Positions 48,187-56,703 of a stretch of DNA of 64,000 bases are shown piece by piece. Position numbers and translations under genes: made by a program. The notes under the pieces are model-generated. The model saw only the letters and a list, made by a program, of their open reading frames with translations, was not told where the DNA came from and ran no database searches. Position 1 is the stretch's first letter. Each line of letters begins with the position of its first letter. Origin of the DNA: Cnuibacter physcomitrellae (lineage in GTDB: Bacteria > Actinomycetota > Actinomycetes > Actinomycetales > Microbacteriaceae); contig NZ_BMHD01000003.1 in assembly GCF_014640535.1 (NCBI RefSeq), forward strand, positions 1-64,000, given 5' to 3'.

Positions 48187-49250
48187 GGGAGGACGTGAGC
48201 GCTCATCCACGCGTAGGGATCGATGGGCGTTCCGTCGACGTGGATCTCGAAGTGAAGATGCGCGCCGGTGCTGGTCCCGGTATTGCCGACGTTCCCGACC
48301 TGCTCCCCCACCGTCACGACCTGGCCCTCGCTGAGTTGAAGCGAGCCTTCCAGCATGTGCCCGTAGACGCTCGTGATGCGCTGACCGTCGATGACGTGCT
48401 CGATCTCGGCGTACACACCCAAGCCGCCGTTGTCGCTGGCTTGAGCGACGGTAACGACTCCATCTGCGATGACTTGGATCGGGGTGCCTTGACCAGGGTT
48501 CATGTCGAGACCCTTGTGGTAACTGGAGCAGCCTCCACAGGGTGCAGCTCGGGGACCGAACCCGTCGCTGATGGGCACTCCGGTGGTGAACGGCCATTGG
48601 ATCGGCGACGCGGGGTTGTTGGTGAAGGTATCCGCCGTCCTCGCGAACGCGTTTGAAGCAGCCGGCACAACCACCACGGGCGGGGGCGGGGGCGGCGGCG
48701 CCTCGGTGACGGCGTATCCGTCGCGCTGTACCGCGGCGATCGTCCCGCCTGCGACGAGTGTCTGGGTCGACCATGCAGCCGACGTCGCGAGACCCTCATC
48801 TGGACCTGGTGCGGCCGCAGCCGGTATGGCGAAAGTGACCGCCAGGAGACCGATGAACGTCATCGCTAGGCTCGCCTGCACGCGGCGCGCTCTATTTGGC
48901 GCCTGGCGGACGGGACGCCCGTTACGGGCTGGTGCCGGCTGTGATGCCTTGTTGTCGAGGTGGTTTCGAAGAGTGCGCTCCACCGTGGGTGGAAGGACCG
49001 GTGAGGACATGACCGACGTGGTGATGGGGGCCGGGGAGATGGCGACCGTTTGGCGATGAGTGTCCTCAACCGGAGTCTGCGCTTCGGGCAGGTGCCGGAG
49101 ATCGCGTCGCCGGGTGGGTGCGGAACCGGTAGAGGAATCGCGGAGGTCGCGGCGGCGGGGGAATTTCCCCTCATCGATTTGGGGAGCTGGGGTGCGGAGA
49201 GAGCGCCGGCTGGGGTAGGCGGCGTCGGGGTTCGGGTTAGTCAAAAGCAC
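48183..49250 (-). CDS. M23-family (LytM-type) zinc peptidase
   Basis: A 355-residue membrane-anchored or secreted cell-wall endopeptidase. A long basic cytoplasmic N-terminus precedes a helix (about 128-150, LAMTFIGLLAVTFAIPAAAA), a Pro-rich linker (PPPPPPP) and the LytM domain. Zinc ligands lie in YHKGLDMNPG (His, Asp) and HLHFEIHVDG (HxH). A CGGC pair (APCGGCSSYH) just before the first His is notable. M23 genes recur beside actinobacterial copper genes; the reason is unknown. An earlier helix start cannot be excluded. Confidence 0.87.
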   Translation of the reverse strand: MLLTNPNPDAAYPSRRSLRTPAPQIDEGKFPRRRDLRDSSTGSAPTRRRDLRHLPEAQTPVEDTHRQTVAISPAPITTSVMSSPVLPPTVERTLRNHLDNKASQPAPARNGRPVRQAPNRARRVQASLAMTFIGLLAVTFAIPAAAAPGPDEGLATSAAWSTQTLVAGGTIAAVQRDGYAVTEAPPPPPPPVVVVPAASNAFARTADTFTNNPASPIQWPFTTGVPISDGFGPRAAPCGGCSSYHKGLDMNPGQGTPIQVIADGVVTVAQASDNGGLGVYAEIEHVIDGQRITSVYGHMLEGSLQLSEGQVVTVGEQVGNVGNTGTSTGAHLHFEIHVDGTPIDPYAWMSAHVLP

Positions 49251-49353
49251 ATTTCGTCAGAAGAACAGGAGAACGAGCAGACGAGTCGGCAATGCACGCA
49301 CACGTCACATGCCGACACGGCGACATGATGGGGCCACGAAGAAGTGGCCGGCT

Positions 49354-49809
49354 CTAGGTTCTGCTGATGCCTAACGCGAGGGGCGCTGGAGTGAGACTTC
49401 GAGGTATCGCCGCTACGGCGAGGATCAATACGCGTCCACGGTCGATAAGGGGACCGAAGACGGCAGGCCTGGGTCCCAGAATGAAGGCCACCGCGGAGAC
49501 GAGGAGCAACAAGGCGGCTCCCGTCGCGCCGGCCACAGTTCCGAGGGCGCACCCCTCGCAGGTGGCGAGGAACCCGGAGTCGATGCCCGCTTGCAGGGAG
49601 CCGGAGGCGGTCGCTGCTCCGTTCGGGGCGACGTCCGAGTGATCGTGGGCGCCGCTGATTCCGGCGTGGGAATGGGCGGCGTCGTGACTGGTTGTCGCGT
49701 GCATCGTGACCAGTCCGAGGCAGGCCCCTGCGATGGCGAGCATGACGACGAGGAGCCGGGCCATGAACGGTAGGCGAGGTAGAGAAACGCGGTGCGTCTT
49801 CTCCGTCAT
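49354..49809 (-). CDS. DUF6153-like exported protein ending LGISRT
   Basis: A 151-residue protein with helix at about 17-38 (RLLVVMLAIAGACLGLVTMH), a His/Asp/Ser-rich loop (SHDAAHSHAGISGAHDHSD), a CEGC motif (LATCEGCALG), a second helix (about 92-110) and the end ALGISRT. ATG 49809 has GAGG upstream. A CsoR-type box lies 35 bp upstream, so it is probably copper-induced as a single gene. The CxxC and His patterns indicate metal binding outside the membrane. Confidence 0.72.
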   Translation of the reverse strand: MTEKTHRVSLPRLPFMARLLVVMLAIAGACLGLVTMHATTSHDAAHSHAGISGAHDHSDVAPNGAATASGSLQAGIDSGFLATCEGCALGTVAGATGAALLLLVSAVAFILGPRPAVFGPLIDRGRVLILAVAAIPRSLTPAPLALGISRT

Positions 49810-49843
49810 CTTGTCCTCATCCGATAGTCGAGCCGCTCGGGCA

Positions 49844-49858
49844 TACCGCCCTAGGGTA
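49844..49858. promoter_or_regulatory. CsoR-type box TACCGCCCTAGGGTA
   Basis: Inverted repeat in the promoter of the DUF6153-like gene at 49809. A degenerate copy of the same site (TACCAGCTCAGGGTA) lies at 17213-17227, where the downstream gene is missing. Confidence 0.6.
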
Positions 49859-49900
49859 ACGGTTTGGTCACGAAGAACCAACTGTGCGTTCTCTTGAGAG

Positions 49901-49938
49901 GGCCACCGCGGCGGCCGGTTATCGCCGACGCGGTGGCC
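49901..49938 (-). terminator. Hairpin after the DUF305 gene
   Basis: GGCCACCGCG (49901-49910) and CGCGGTGGCC (49929-49938) form a perfect 10-bp stem just past the stop of the DUF305 gene at 49949. Confidence 0.65.
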
Positions 49939-49948
49939 CAAGTACGGG

Positions 49949-50563
49949 CTAGGCGGACGCGAGCAGAGACTGCATCTCCGCGATTTCAGCGGTCTGATCG
50001 GTGATGATCTTCTGTGCCAGGGCGACAGCGTCGGCGTTCGTGCCGGAGTCAACCTCGGTCTGGGCCATCTCGATAGCGCCCTGGTGGTGTTGGATCATCT
50101 GCTCGAGGAACAGCTTCCCCGCGGCGGCGCCGTCAGCCTGCTCAAGCGCGGTCATGTCGTCAGCGCTCATCATGCCGTCACCGCCGTGGTCCATCCCCGA
50201 CATGCCGTCGGTTGATGCTCCCCACGACTCAAGCCACCCGGTCATGGTGTCGATCTCCGGCTGCTGAGCGGCCTTGATCTTTTCGGCCAATTGGGTGATC
50301 TTCTCGTCGACCCCGGACTTCGCCAGCAGCGTGTCCGACATCTCGATGGCCTGCTGGTGGTGGGCGGTCATCATCTGGGCGAACATGACGTCCTGGTCGT
50401 TGAAGGTCGCTGTTTCCGAGCTGTCCGTGGGTGCCATCGAGCTACCGGAACCGTGGTCCATTCCGGGCATCGAGCCGGAGCCGGAGCCGGATGAGCATCC
50501 GGCGAGCGTGATAGCGGCGGCGAGAACGCCGGTGAGGATGAGGGTGGTGCGGAATCGAGACAT
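49949..50563 (-). CDS. DUF305-family lipoprotein (copy 2)
   Basis: A 204-residue lipoprotein with lipobox LAGC, a GMDHGSGSS linker and two DUF305 helical hairpins (TAHHQQAIEMSD, IQHHQGAIEMAQ). It is closely similar to copy 1 at 17314. Here the full context is kept: DUF6153 and copA upstream on the same strand. The paired His and Met residues suggest exported copper binding. A terminator follows. ATG 50563 aligns with copy 1; four upstream codons are ignored. Confidence 0.86.
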   Translation of the reverse strand: MSRFRTTLILTGVLAAAITLAGCSSGSGSGSMPGMDHGSGSSMAPTDSSETATFNDQDVMFAQMMTAHHQQAIEMSDTLLAKSGVDEKITQLAEKIKAAQQPEIDTMTGWLESWGASTDGMSGMDHGGDGMMSADDMTALEQADGAAAGKLFLEQMIQHHQGAIEMAQTEVDSGTNADAVALAQKIITDQTAEIAEMQSLLASA

Positions 50564-50630
50564 GGTGAAGTCCATTCAGTTAGTGAGGGAAGTGGTTCAG
50601 GGCATGCCGCAGCGAGGCGGTGGCCGTGAA

Positions 50631-51062
50631 TCAGGTCCGACTGATGGAGAGCTTGAGGAGGTCGGGGGGATCTCGGAAGGCTGCAGAGCGCACGGCCGCG
50701 CCGAGAAGGGAGGAGCGGACCGCGGATCGCGCGTGGGGTTGGATGCCATGCAGGAGGCCGGGAAGGATCAGGACTGTTCCGACGAGCAGAGCGAGGACGC
50801 ACACCATCACTGTCATGTCATGGCTGGGTGCACAGTCAGCGCACCCGTGTTCCATCGGGACGGGGTGCGTTGGATCAGTGCGGTGGTCATCGGTGACCGT
50901 CATGGCGGCGGTGCCTGGGTCGCCGTGGCCGGTCATGCCGGTTGCGATGGTGTGCATCGCTAGAAGGCCGGCGACGATGGCCAGGACGACGCCGAGAAGC
51001 AGAACAGTCCGTTGCAGGGCGGTGGGGCGCAGGATTGCGGCGCGCAACGCTCTAAGACTCAC
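50631..51062 (-). CDS. DUF6153-like exported protein (copy 2)
   Basis: A 143-residue protein equal in length to copy 1. N-terminal helix ending LLAMHTIATG, loop GMTGHGDPGTAAM, THPVPMEHGCADCAPSHD (CxxC with His), second helix and LLKLSISRT. GTG 51062 matches the copy-1 start and has GGAGGTGG upstream. It begins 37 bp after copA, so it is likely part of the copZ-copA-DUF6153-DUF305 transcription unit. Confidence 0.76.
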   Translation of the reverse strand: MSLRALRAAILRPTALQRTVLLLGVVLAIVAGLLAMHTIATGMTGHGDPGTAAMTVTDDHRTDPTHPVPMEHGCADCAPSHDMTVMVCVLALLVGTVLILPGLLHGIQPHARSAVRSSLLGAAVRSAAFRDPPDLLKLSISRT

Positions 51063-51099
51063 CTTCTTCCACCTCCCGTCACCTTGACCGTATCCCCCG

Positions 51100-53334
51100 C
51101 TACCGGGATGCCGCTGTGGGGTTGCGGGGAGCGAACCGGCGCAGACGAAGACTGTTCGAGACCACGAACACCGAGGAGAATGCCATCGCCGCTCCGGCGA
51201 CAAGCGGGTTCAGAAGGCCCAGCATCGCGATCGGGATGGCGGCGATGTTGTAGGCGAACGCCCAGAACAGGTTGCCTTTGATGATCCCGAAAGTGCGTCG
51301 CGACAGACGCAGCGCATCTGCGGCCGCTCCGAGGTCATCGCGCATGACGGTGATGTCCGCCGCGGCGATGGCCGCGTCGGTTCCGGTCCCCATAGCGATG
51401 CCAAGATCCGCAGCAGCGAGAGCGGCGGCGTCGTTGACCCCATCCCCGACCATTGCCACCGTCCGGCCCTCCGCTTGGAGCTCACGAATGACATTGAGCT
51501 TGCCCTCCGGGGTCACTTCAGACCGGATGTCCGCGATGCCCGCGGCCGCGCCGATCAGCTGTGCCGCGCCGGCGTTGTCGCCCGTCAGCAGAACGGGACG
51601 CAGACCGAGCTTCCGGAATTCCGTGACCGCGACCACACTGCCCGGCTTAAGGACGTCCCCCACGACAGCGAGCCCTCTCACGTTGCCATCCCACGCGACC
51701 GCGATGACGGTCTTACCGTCGTTCTCGGCGGCATCCTGGGCCGTGGTCAAGGTCGATTCTGTGTCGAGGCCCCACTGTTCGCGGAGCCAACTGGACCGCC
51801 CGGCGAGGACAACGCGGCCATCGACGATCGCTTGCACTCCGTAACCGCTGTGCGACTGGAAGGACTCGACGGCGTGCGGACCGACCGCGGCGGCACTGAT
51901 GGCTCGAGCGATGGGATGCTCTGAGCCACTCTCCGCTGCTGCGGCAAGACGACCAACCTCGCCGGCATCTTCGCCGGGCGCGGCGATGACATCAAGAAGG
52001 GTCATGTGGCCGGTGGTCACCGTGCCGGTCTTGTCGAGAACGATGGTGTCGATGCGTCGGGTTTCCTCGAGCACTTGGGGTCCGCGGATCAGGATTCCAA
52101 GCTGTGATCCGCGACCGGTGCCGACCAGCAGGGCCGTCGGAGTAGCAAGGCCCAGCGCGCAGGGACACGCGATGATCAATGTCGCGACCGACGCGGTGAA
52201 CGCTGCCTCGACGGACCCCGACGCGATCAGCCATCCGATGAAGGTGAGGACCGCGAGTCCGATCACCACAGGGACAAAGATGCCGGACACCCGGTCTGCC
52301 AGGCGCTGCACGTTCGCTTTGCCGGTCTGTGCGTCCTCCACGAGGCGACTCATTCGAGCCAGCTCCGTGTCGGCACCGGTGCGAGTGACTTCAACGACCA
52401 GTCGGCCTCCAACATTCACGCTCGCTCCCACCACGCGATCGCCCGTGCTCACCTCGACGGGTACCGTCTCTCCGGTCAGCATGCTGAGATCGACCGCGGA
52501 GGCGCCGTCCGTGATCAGCCCGTCGGTGGCGATCTTCTCCCCCGGGCGGACTACGAACAGATCCCCGGGCCTCAAGGCCGATACCGCGACGGGGGTCTCG
52601 CGCCCGTCGCGGAGCTGGGTCGCGTCTTTGGCACCAAGCTCCAGCATTGCCCGCAATGCCGCGCTCGAGTCGCGCTTCGCCTTCGCTTCGAAATAGCGTC
52701 CGGCAAGGATGAACACCGTCACGGCGGCGGCGACCTCGAGGTAGATCTCGTCTCCGTGCCCGGTGCCGAACAGCGTAAAAGCCATCTGCATCCCCGGCTC
52801 GCCGGCAGTGCCGAAGAACAGGGCGTACAGCGACCATCCGAAGGCGGCGAGCACACCAACGCTGATGAGAGTGTCCATCGTCGCAGCTCGGTGACGGGCG
52901 TTAATCCACGCGGCCCTATGGAACGGCCAGGCACCCCACACCGCGACCGGCGCCGCGAGCGTGAGCGCTAGCCATTGCCAATTCGTGACCTGTAGTGCCG
53001 GGACCATGGACAGGACCACGACCGGCAGAGCCAGGGCGGTCGACACCAGTAGTCGGCGGCGCAGCCCGTCAACCGCCGAGACGGCGGCATCCCCTGAGTC
53101 CGCGGGTTCTGACCACGGCGGGGCCGGAACAGCGGCCGTGTAGCCGGCTGCCTCGACCACTGCAATCAACTCATCGGGTGTGAGCCCAGCTGAGGCATGG
53201 ATGCGAGCCTTCTCCGTCGCATAATTCACGGTCGCTTCGACACCCGGGACCTTATTGAGTTTGCGCTCGATCCGGTTCGCGCAGGATGCACACGTCATCC
53301 CGCCGATATCGAGTTCCACATCCGCGAAGGTCAT
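51100..53334 (-). CDS. copA: CopA-type Cu(I)-exporting P1B ATPase
   Basis: A 744-residue pump. One N-terminal heavy-metal-associated domain with GMTCASC (about residues 12-18), then helices, the metal site CPC ([14 protein letters not shown]), phosphorylation site [14 protein letters not shown] pair SEHPIARA and hinge [19 protein letters not shown] marks Cu(I)/Ag(I) specificity. Its start overlaps the chaperone-like gene's stop (ATGA). Two CsoR boxes lie upstream of the operon. Confidence 0.95.
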   Translation of the reverse strand: MTFADVELDIGGMTCASCANRIERKLNKVPGVEATVNYATEKARIHASAGLTPDELIAVVEAAGYTAAVPAPPWSEPADSGDAAVSAVDGLRRRLLVSTALALPVVVLSMVPALQVTNWQWLALTLAAPVAVWGAWPFHRAAWINARHRAATMDTLISVGVLAAFGWSLYALFFGTAGEPGMQMAFTLFGTGHGDEIYLEVAAAVTVFILAGRYFEAKAKRDSSAALRAMLELGAKDATQLRDGRETPVAVSALRPGDLFVVRPGEKIATDGLITDGASAVDLSMLTGETVPVEVSTGDRVVGASVNVGGRLVVEVTRTGADTELARMSRLVEDAQTGKANVQRLADRVSGIFVPVVIGLAVLTFIGWLIASGSVEAAFTASVATLIIACPCALGLATPTALLVGTGRGSQLGILIRGPQVLEETRRIDTIVLDKTGTVTTGHMTLLDVIAAPGEDAGEVGRLAAAAESGSEHPIARAISAAAVGPHAVESFQSHSGYGVQAIVDGRVVLAGRSSWLREQWGLDTESTLTTAQDAAENDGKTVIAVAWDGNVRGLAVVGDVLKPGSVVAVTEFRKLGLRPVLLTGDNAGAAQLIGAAAGIADIRSEVTPEGKLNVIRELQAEGRTVAMVGDGVNDAAALAAADLGIAMGTGTDAAIAAADITVMRDDLGAAADALRLSRRTFGIIKGNLFWAFAYNIAAIPIAMLGLLNPLVAGAAMAFSSVFVVSNSLRLRRFAPRNPTAASR

Positions 53335-53660
53335 GCTTCCGCGGTGGCGATCGAATACCCCGCCTCTTCCACGGCAGCCGCGATCCTGGAGTCTTCGATG
53401 GCCTTCTCGCTGCGCACGGCTACTCGCGATGCTCCACCAACGCGAAGGTCGACGTGGACGCTACGAACACCGTCAATGGTGGCGATCTCTTCGCTGACGC
53501 TAGAGACGCAGTGAGAACACGTCATGCCCGTCACGAGGTACTCCTGCGTGATGATGTCGTTCTGTGCGGGAGCGGGGCTCGAAGCCTCATGGGCCCCAGC
53601 TGAACAGGTACAGCCGCTGTTGACGTCAGAGAGGCCGAGGTCCTTGCGTGAGATGTGCAT
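53331..53660 (-). CDS. copZ: CopZ-like copper chaperone with Cys-bearing N-terminal extension
   Basis: A 109-residue protein: residues about 38-109 form a heavy-metal-associated domain with [15 protein letters not shown] and a typical ferredoxin-like pattern. The first 35 residues are an extension with CTCSAG, an additional possible metal site not found in standard 70-residue CopZ. It would carry Cu(I) to CopA, whose gene overlaps by 4 bp. ATG 53660 is directly downstream of the two CsoR boxes. Confidence 0.86.
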   Translation of the reverse strand: MHISRKDLGLSDVNSGCTCSAGAHEASSPAPAQNDIITQEYLVTGMTCSHCVSSVSEEIATIDGVRSVHVDLRVGGASRVAVRSEKAIEDSRIAAAVEEAGYSIATAEA

Positions 53661-53682
53661 GATGCTCCTTGGGTCGATCGGA

Positions 53683-53719
53683 TACCCCCTAAGGGTACAC
53701 CCTCTACCCCATAGGGGTA
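53683..53719. promoter_or_regulatory. Two CsoR boxes ahead of copZ-copA
   Basis: TACCCCCTAAGGGTA (53683-53697) and TACCCCATAGGGGTA (53705-53719), 22 bp centre to centre, or about two helical turns. Tandem sites suggest cooperative CsoR binding and tight repression of the operon. Confidence 0.78.
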
Positions 53720-53734
53720 TGAGGGACAGCCAGA

Positions 53735-53890
53735 TCAGCCTGGTGGGGGCATCGTGATGGTCGGATGTTTCGGCACGGGTGGACGGGACTCGTCGATGGG
53801 TTGCGGGGTGCTGTGGCAGCCCGTGACGACGAGGAGGAGGATTCCGGCTCCGATCACCGCGGATCGGAGCCGAGCAGGTATGGCCGTCAC
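53735..53890 (-). CDS. 51-residue lipoprotein
   Basis: GTG 53890 overlaps the upstream stop (GTGA) and encodes a signal segment SAVIGAGILLLVVTGC with a lipobox Cys at about 25, then a short Pro-rich mature part (PPVPKHPTITMPPPG). It ends 16 bp before the CsoR boxes of copZ on the same strand. It is too short for most gene finders. Function is unknown. Confidence 0.6.
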   Translation of the reverse strand: MTAIPARLRSAVIGAGILLLVVTGCHSTPQPIDESRPPVPKHPTITMPPPG

Positions 53891-54216
53891 GCGCTCGCCT
53901 CACCCGACGCGTCGTTTTCCGGGGCCGTGTCCTCGCCCGGGCTCCACAGCGGGCGGCTTGCCCGTCCCGCCCCCGCGCCCGTGATCGCTTCTCGCAGCTC
54001 CGCTAGGCGCTCGGAGATCTCGTCCGCGGAGAGCGTCGCCGGCCCCAGGTAGACCCGCGGGATGATCCCGCCGCCCGTGGCCACGAACGCCACTTCGCAG
54101 TTCGTGGCGGTCTTCACGACGGTGAAGTGCGAGACATGGTCCGTGTTTACGACGAACGGGGTCGGGGCGTTGAGGGCTGTGACGTCTTGCGCCAACAGGA
54201 AGCGAACGAAGGTCAC
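53887..54216 (-). CDS. Hypothetical 109-residue protein
   Basis: Starts TFVRFLLAQDVTALNAPTPF and continues FVVNTDHVSHFTVVK, FVATGGGIIPRVYLGP and LSADEISERLAELREAI. A beta-rich N-terminus is followed by a helix and an acidic tail. GTG 54216 overlaps the upstream stop (GTGA). The NTDHVSHFTVVK stretch resembles NPEHVVSLVPKV in the protein at 19501. No known family. Confidence 0.6.
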   Translation of the reverse strand: MTFVRFLLAQDVTALNAPTPFVVNTDHVSHFTVVKTATNCEVAFVATGGGIIPRVYLGPATLSADEISERLAELREAITGAGAGRASRPLWSPGEDTAPENDASGEASA

Positions 54217-54443
54217 GGCTGGGCCTCCCAATCGTGTGCGGCGTCGGGGCGCGGTCCTCGGCGGGTCGCGCCCGTCGCGACCGGCATGCTCTCGTAGAGC
54301 GTGACGTAGGTGTGGTGGTCGCGCAGCGCCCTTCTGACGCCGAGCCGGATCGCCCAGGTGAGCAGGTAAAAGACCACGGCGACGGTCACAATCAGCAGCG
54401 CGATGCTGGTGAGCAGTGCTCCGGGAGAGTCGAACACTGGCAT
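54213..54443 (-). CDS. Small single-helix membrane protein (76 residues)
   Basis: MPVFDSPGALLTSIALLIVT begins the protein; the helix covers about residues 8-32 and a cytoplasmic basic/His tail follows (GVRRALRDHHTYVTLYE). It is first of a three-gene coupled operon (54443-53735). AGGAAAC precedes the ATG. Family unknown. Confidence 0.6.
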   Translation of the reverse strand: MPVFDSPGALLTSIALLIVTVAVVFYLLTWAIRLGVRRALRDHHTYVTLYESMPVATGATRRGPRPDAAHDWEAQP

Positions 54444-54522
54444 GGGGTTTCCTTCCTCGAAAAGGCTGACACGGACGTGTCAACCGGCGCGCCGGCCTCG
54501 GCCGACAGATCGTCGTTGACCG

Positions 54523-54900
54523 CTACCCTCGGGCGGTGTCGGCAGCGGCTTGGGTTAGCTGGGCGAACTCCTCATCGCTCACCCTCTCGCCTGCGCCGGA
54601 GATGACGTTGGTGACGATGAGCAGTCCGTCGCCCGCTACGAAGTACATCGGGAGCGACGTCGAGACGTAGTTGACGGTGGCGTTCATCACGTATCCCTTG
54701 GCCGTCCCCTGGACGCCAGACGCGGGGGCGGGCTCCCACTCCATCGTCGCCGTCTTTCCGTTGATGGACGTCTCTGCCTCCTGCCCGTAGCAGGCCGAGA
54801 TCGCGTCGTCGATGGTGGCGATGGTCTTCTCGGGGTCGCTCACCAGGACCAGGGCCTCATTGAAAGTGGTGTTGGACCGCTCGAAGCTGACTGATGGCTC
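54523..54900 (-). pseudogene. Secreted-type protein truncated by the IS21 element
   Basis: The open frame enters from the IS21 left end and reads PSVSFERSNTTFNEALVLVS, continuing through AISACYGQEAETSINGKTA and YVMNATVNYVSTSLPMYFVAG to a stop at 54523. The pattern resembles extracellular sensor-like lipoprotein domains of actinobacteria. Its N-terminus, including any signal, was removed by the insertion. GTG 54843 could be used as an internal start but would give a partial domain. Confidence 0.6.
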
Positions 54901-55036
54901 TGTCAGTCTGTTTTGGCCCCGGAGTGACGGCTAGGAGTGGCCCCACTTTCTGACTTGCCGGGGCGGTTCTGACGGTTTGATCTGGCCCCACCTGAGCGTG
55001 TGTTTCGTGTTGCTTCAGGATGAGCGGGCCCGGCAG

Positions 55037-56703
55037 GTGTCGAAAGTGGAATTGTTCGCGGATATCCGCCGTGCCTCGCGCGTCGACGGGCTATCGGTGC
55101 GCGCGTTGGCAGACAGGTTCGGGGTCCACCGTCGCACGGTGCGGCAGGCCTTGGCGTCGCCAATTCCGCCGCCGCGGAAGATACCGTCACGGATGTCTCC
55201 ACGGCTGGGGCCGTACAAGGCGGTGATCGACGCGATGCTCACTCAGGATCTGGACGCGCCTCGTAAGCAGCGGCACACGGCGACAAGGGTTCTCGCGCGG
55301 CTGGTCGACGGCACGAAGCGGCGGGACTGTCGTACTCGACGGTCCGCGACTACGTGCGCGTACGTCGTGCCCAGATCGATGCCGCAGCCGGGCGCCGCGT
55401 CGAGGTGTTCGTCCCACAGGAACACGCACCTGGTGAGGAAGCCGAAGTCGATTTCGGCGAGGTCTGGGTGATCCTTGGCGGGGTGAAAACGAAGTGCCAC
55501 ATGTTCACGTTCCGGCTCTCGCACTCGGGGAAGGCGGTGCACCGGGTGTACTCGACGCAATCGCAGGAAGCGTTCCTGGAAGGACATATCGACGCGTTCG
55601 ACGAGATAGGTGGGATCCCGACCCGGCACATCCGGTACGACAATCTCACTGCCGCGGTACAGACGGTGCTGTATGGGAAGGGCCGTAGCCGAGTAGAGAA
55701 CGACCGATGGGTACTGTTCCGCTCGCACTACGGGTTCGACTCGTTCTATTGCCAGCCCGGAATCGACGGCGCCCACGAGAAGGGTGGCGTCGAAGGCGAA
55801 GTTGGTCGGTTTCGCCGCACCTGGCTGTCGCCGATGCCGGTCATCGACTCGCTCGCCGAGTTGAACGAGCAGATCCGCCGGTGGGACGCCCGCGACAACG
55901 AGCGACGCATCAACACCCGGATCCGCACTGTCGGGCAAGACTTCATCGACGAACAAGCCCGCCTTACGCCATTGCCAGGCGAGCGGTTCGATCCTGGCCT
56001 GGTGCTCTACCCGCGGGTAGACCGCTCGAGCCTGATCACCGTGCGGATGGCGAGGTACTCCGTGCCCGCCCGTCTGATCGGGCGGAAGGTGCGGGTCTCG
56101 TTGCGGGCGTCTGAACTCGTGGTGTTCGACGGCCACGCCGAGGTCGCTCGGCACGAGCGGGTCGTGGCCCGCGGCGGGGAGTCGATCAACCTTGACCACT
56201 ACCTCGAGGTCCTCAGGCGCAAGCCCGGCGCGTTGCCCGGGTCCACCGCGCTGGCCCGTGCACGCGAAGCCGGCGTGTTCACGACAGCGCATGACGCGTT
56301 CTGGCAGCAAGCGCGGAAGGTCGATGGCGACAGCGCCGGCACAAGGGCTCTGATCGATGTGCTCCTGCTCCACAGGACCATGCGAACCGTCGACGTGATC
56401 GCGGGGATCCGTGCCGCCCTCACGGTCGGGGCGGTGTCCGCCGACGTCGTCGCGGTCGAAGCCCGACTGTACGCCGCCGGGCCCGAGTCAGACCGTCATC
56501 GCGTTGAACAACCACGACGTGACGTGCAGCGAGTTGTCAGCCTGACCCAGCGTCGCCTCATGGATCCGGCCGCGGTGATCGCCGGACTCCCAGCCGACCG
56601 GCGGCCACTGCCATCCGTCGCGCACTACGACGAACTCCTTAACCGACGTTCCGAACCAGAACCGCCGGTCACCGATGAGAGAGAAGGAATCGCCGGATCA
56701 TGA
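55037..56703 (+). pseudogene. istA: IstA transposase, frameshifted near 55310
   Basis: IstA is the DDE transposase of IS21. The N-terminal helix-turn-helix (LSVRALADRFGVHRRTVRQA) is in one frame up to LARLVD. One base is missing at about 55309-55312, and the protein resumes in the next frame as AGLSYSTVRDYVRVRRAQI, followed by the DDE core EEAEVDFGEVWV, YDNLTAAV and HEKGGVEGEVGRFR. The rest to 56703 is intact. Either the element cannot move by itself or this is a read error. The stop overlaps istB (ATGA). Confidence 0.82.

Larger units (their letters stand above)
49844..51118. repeat. Segment duplicated at 17213-18500
   Basis: Contains the CsoR-type box, DUF305, DUF6153 and the 3' tip of copA. 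The second, truncated copy near 17-18.5 kb shares all of these in the same order and orientation. Confidence 0.75.
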
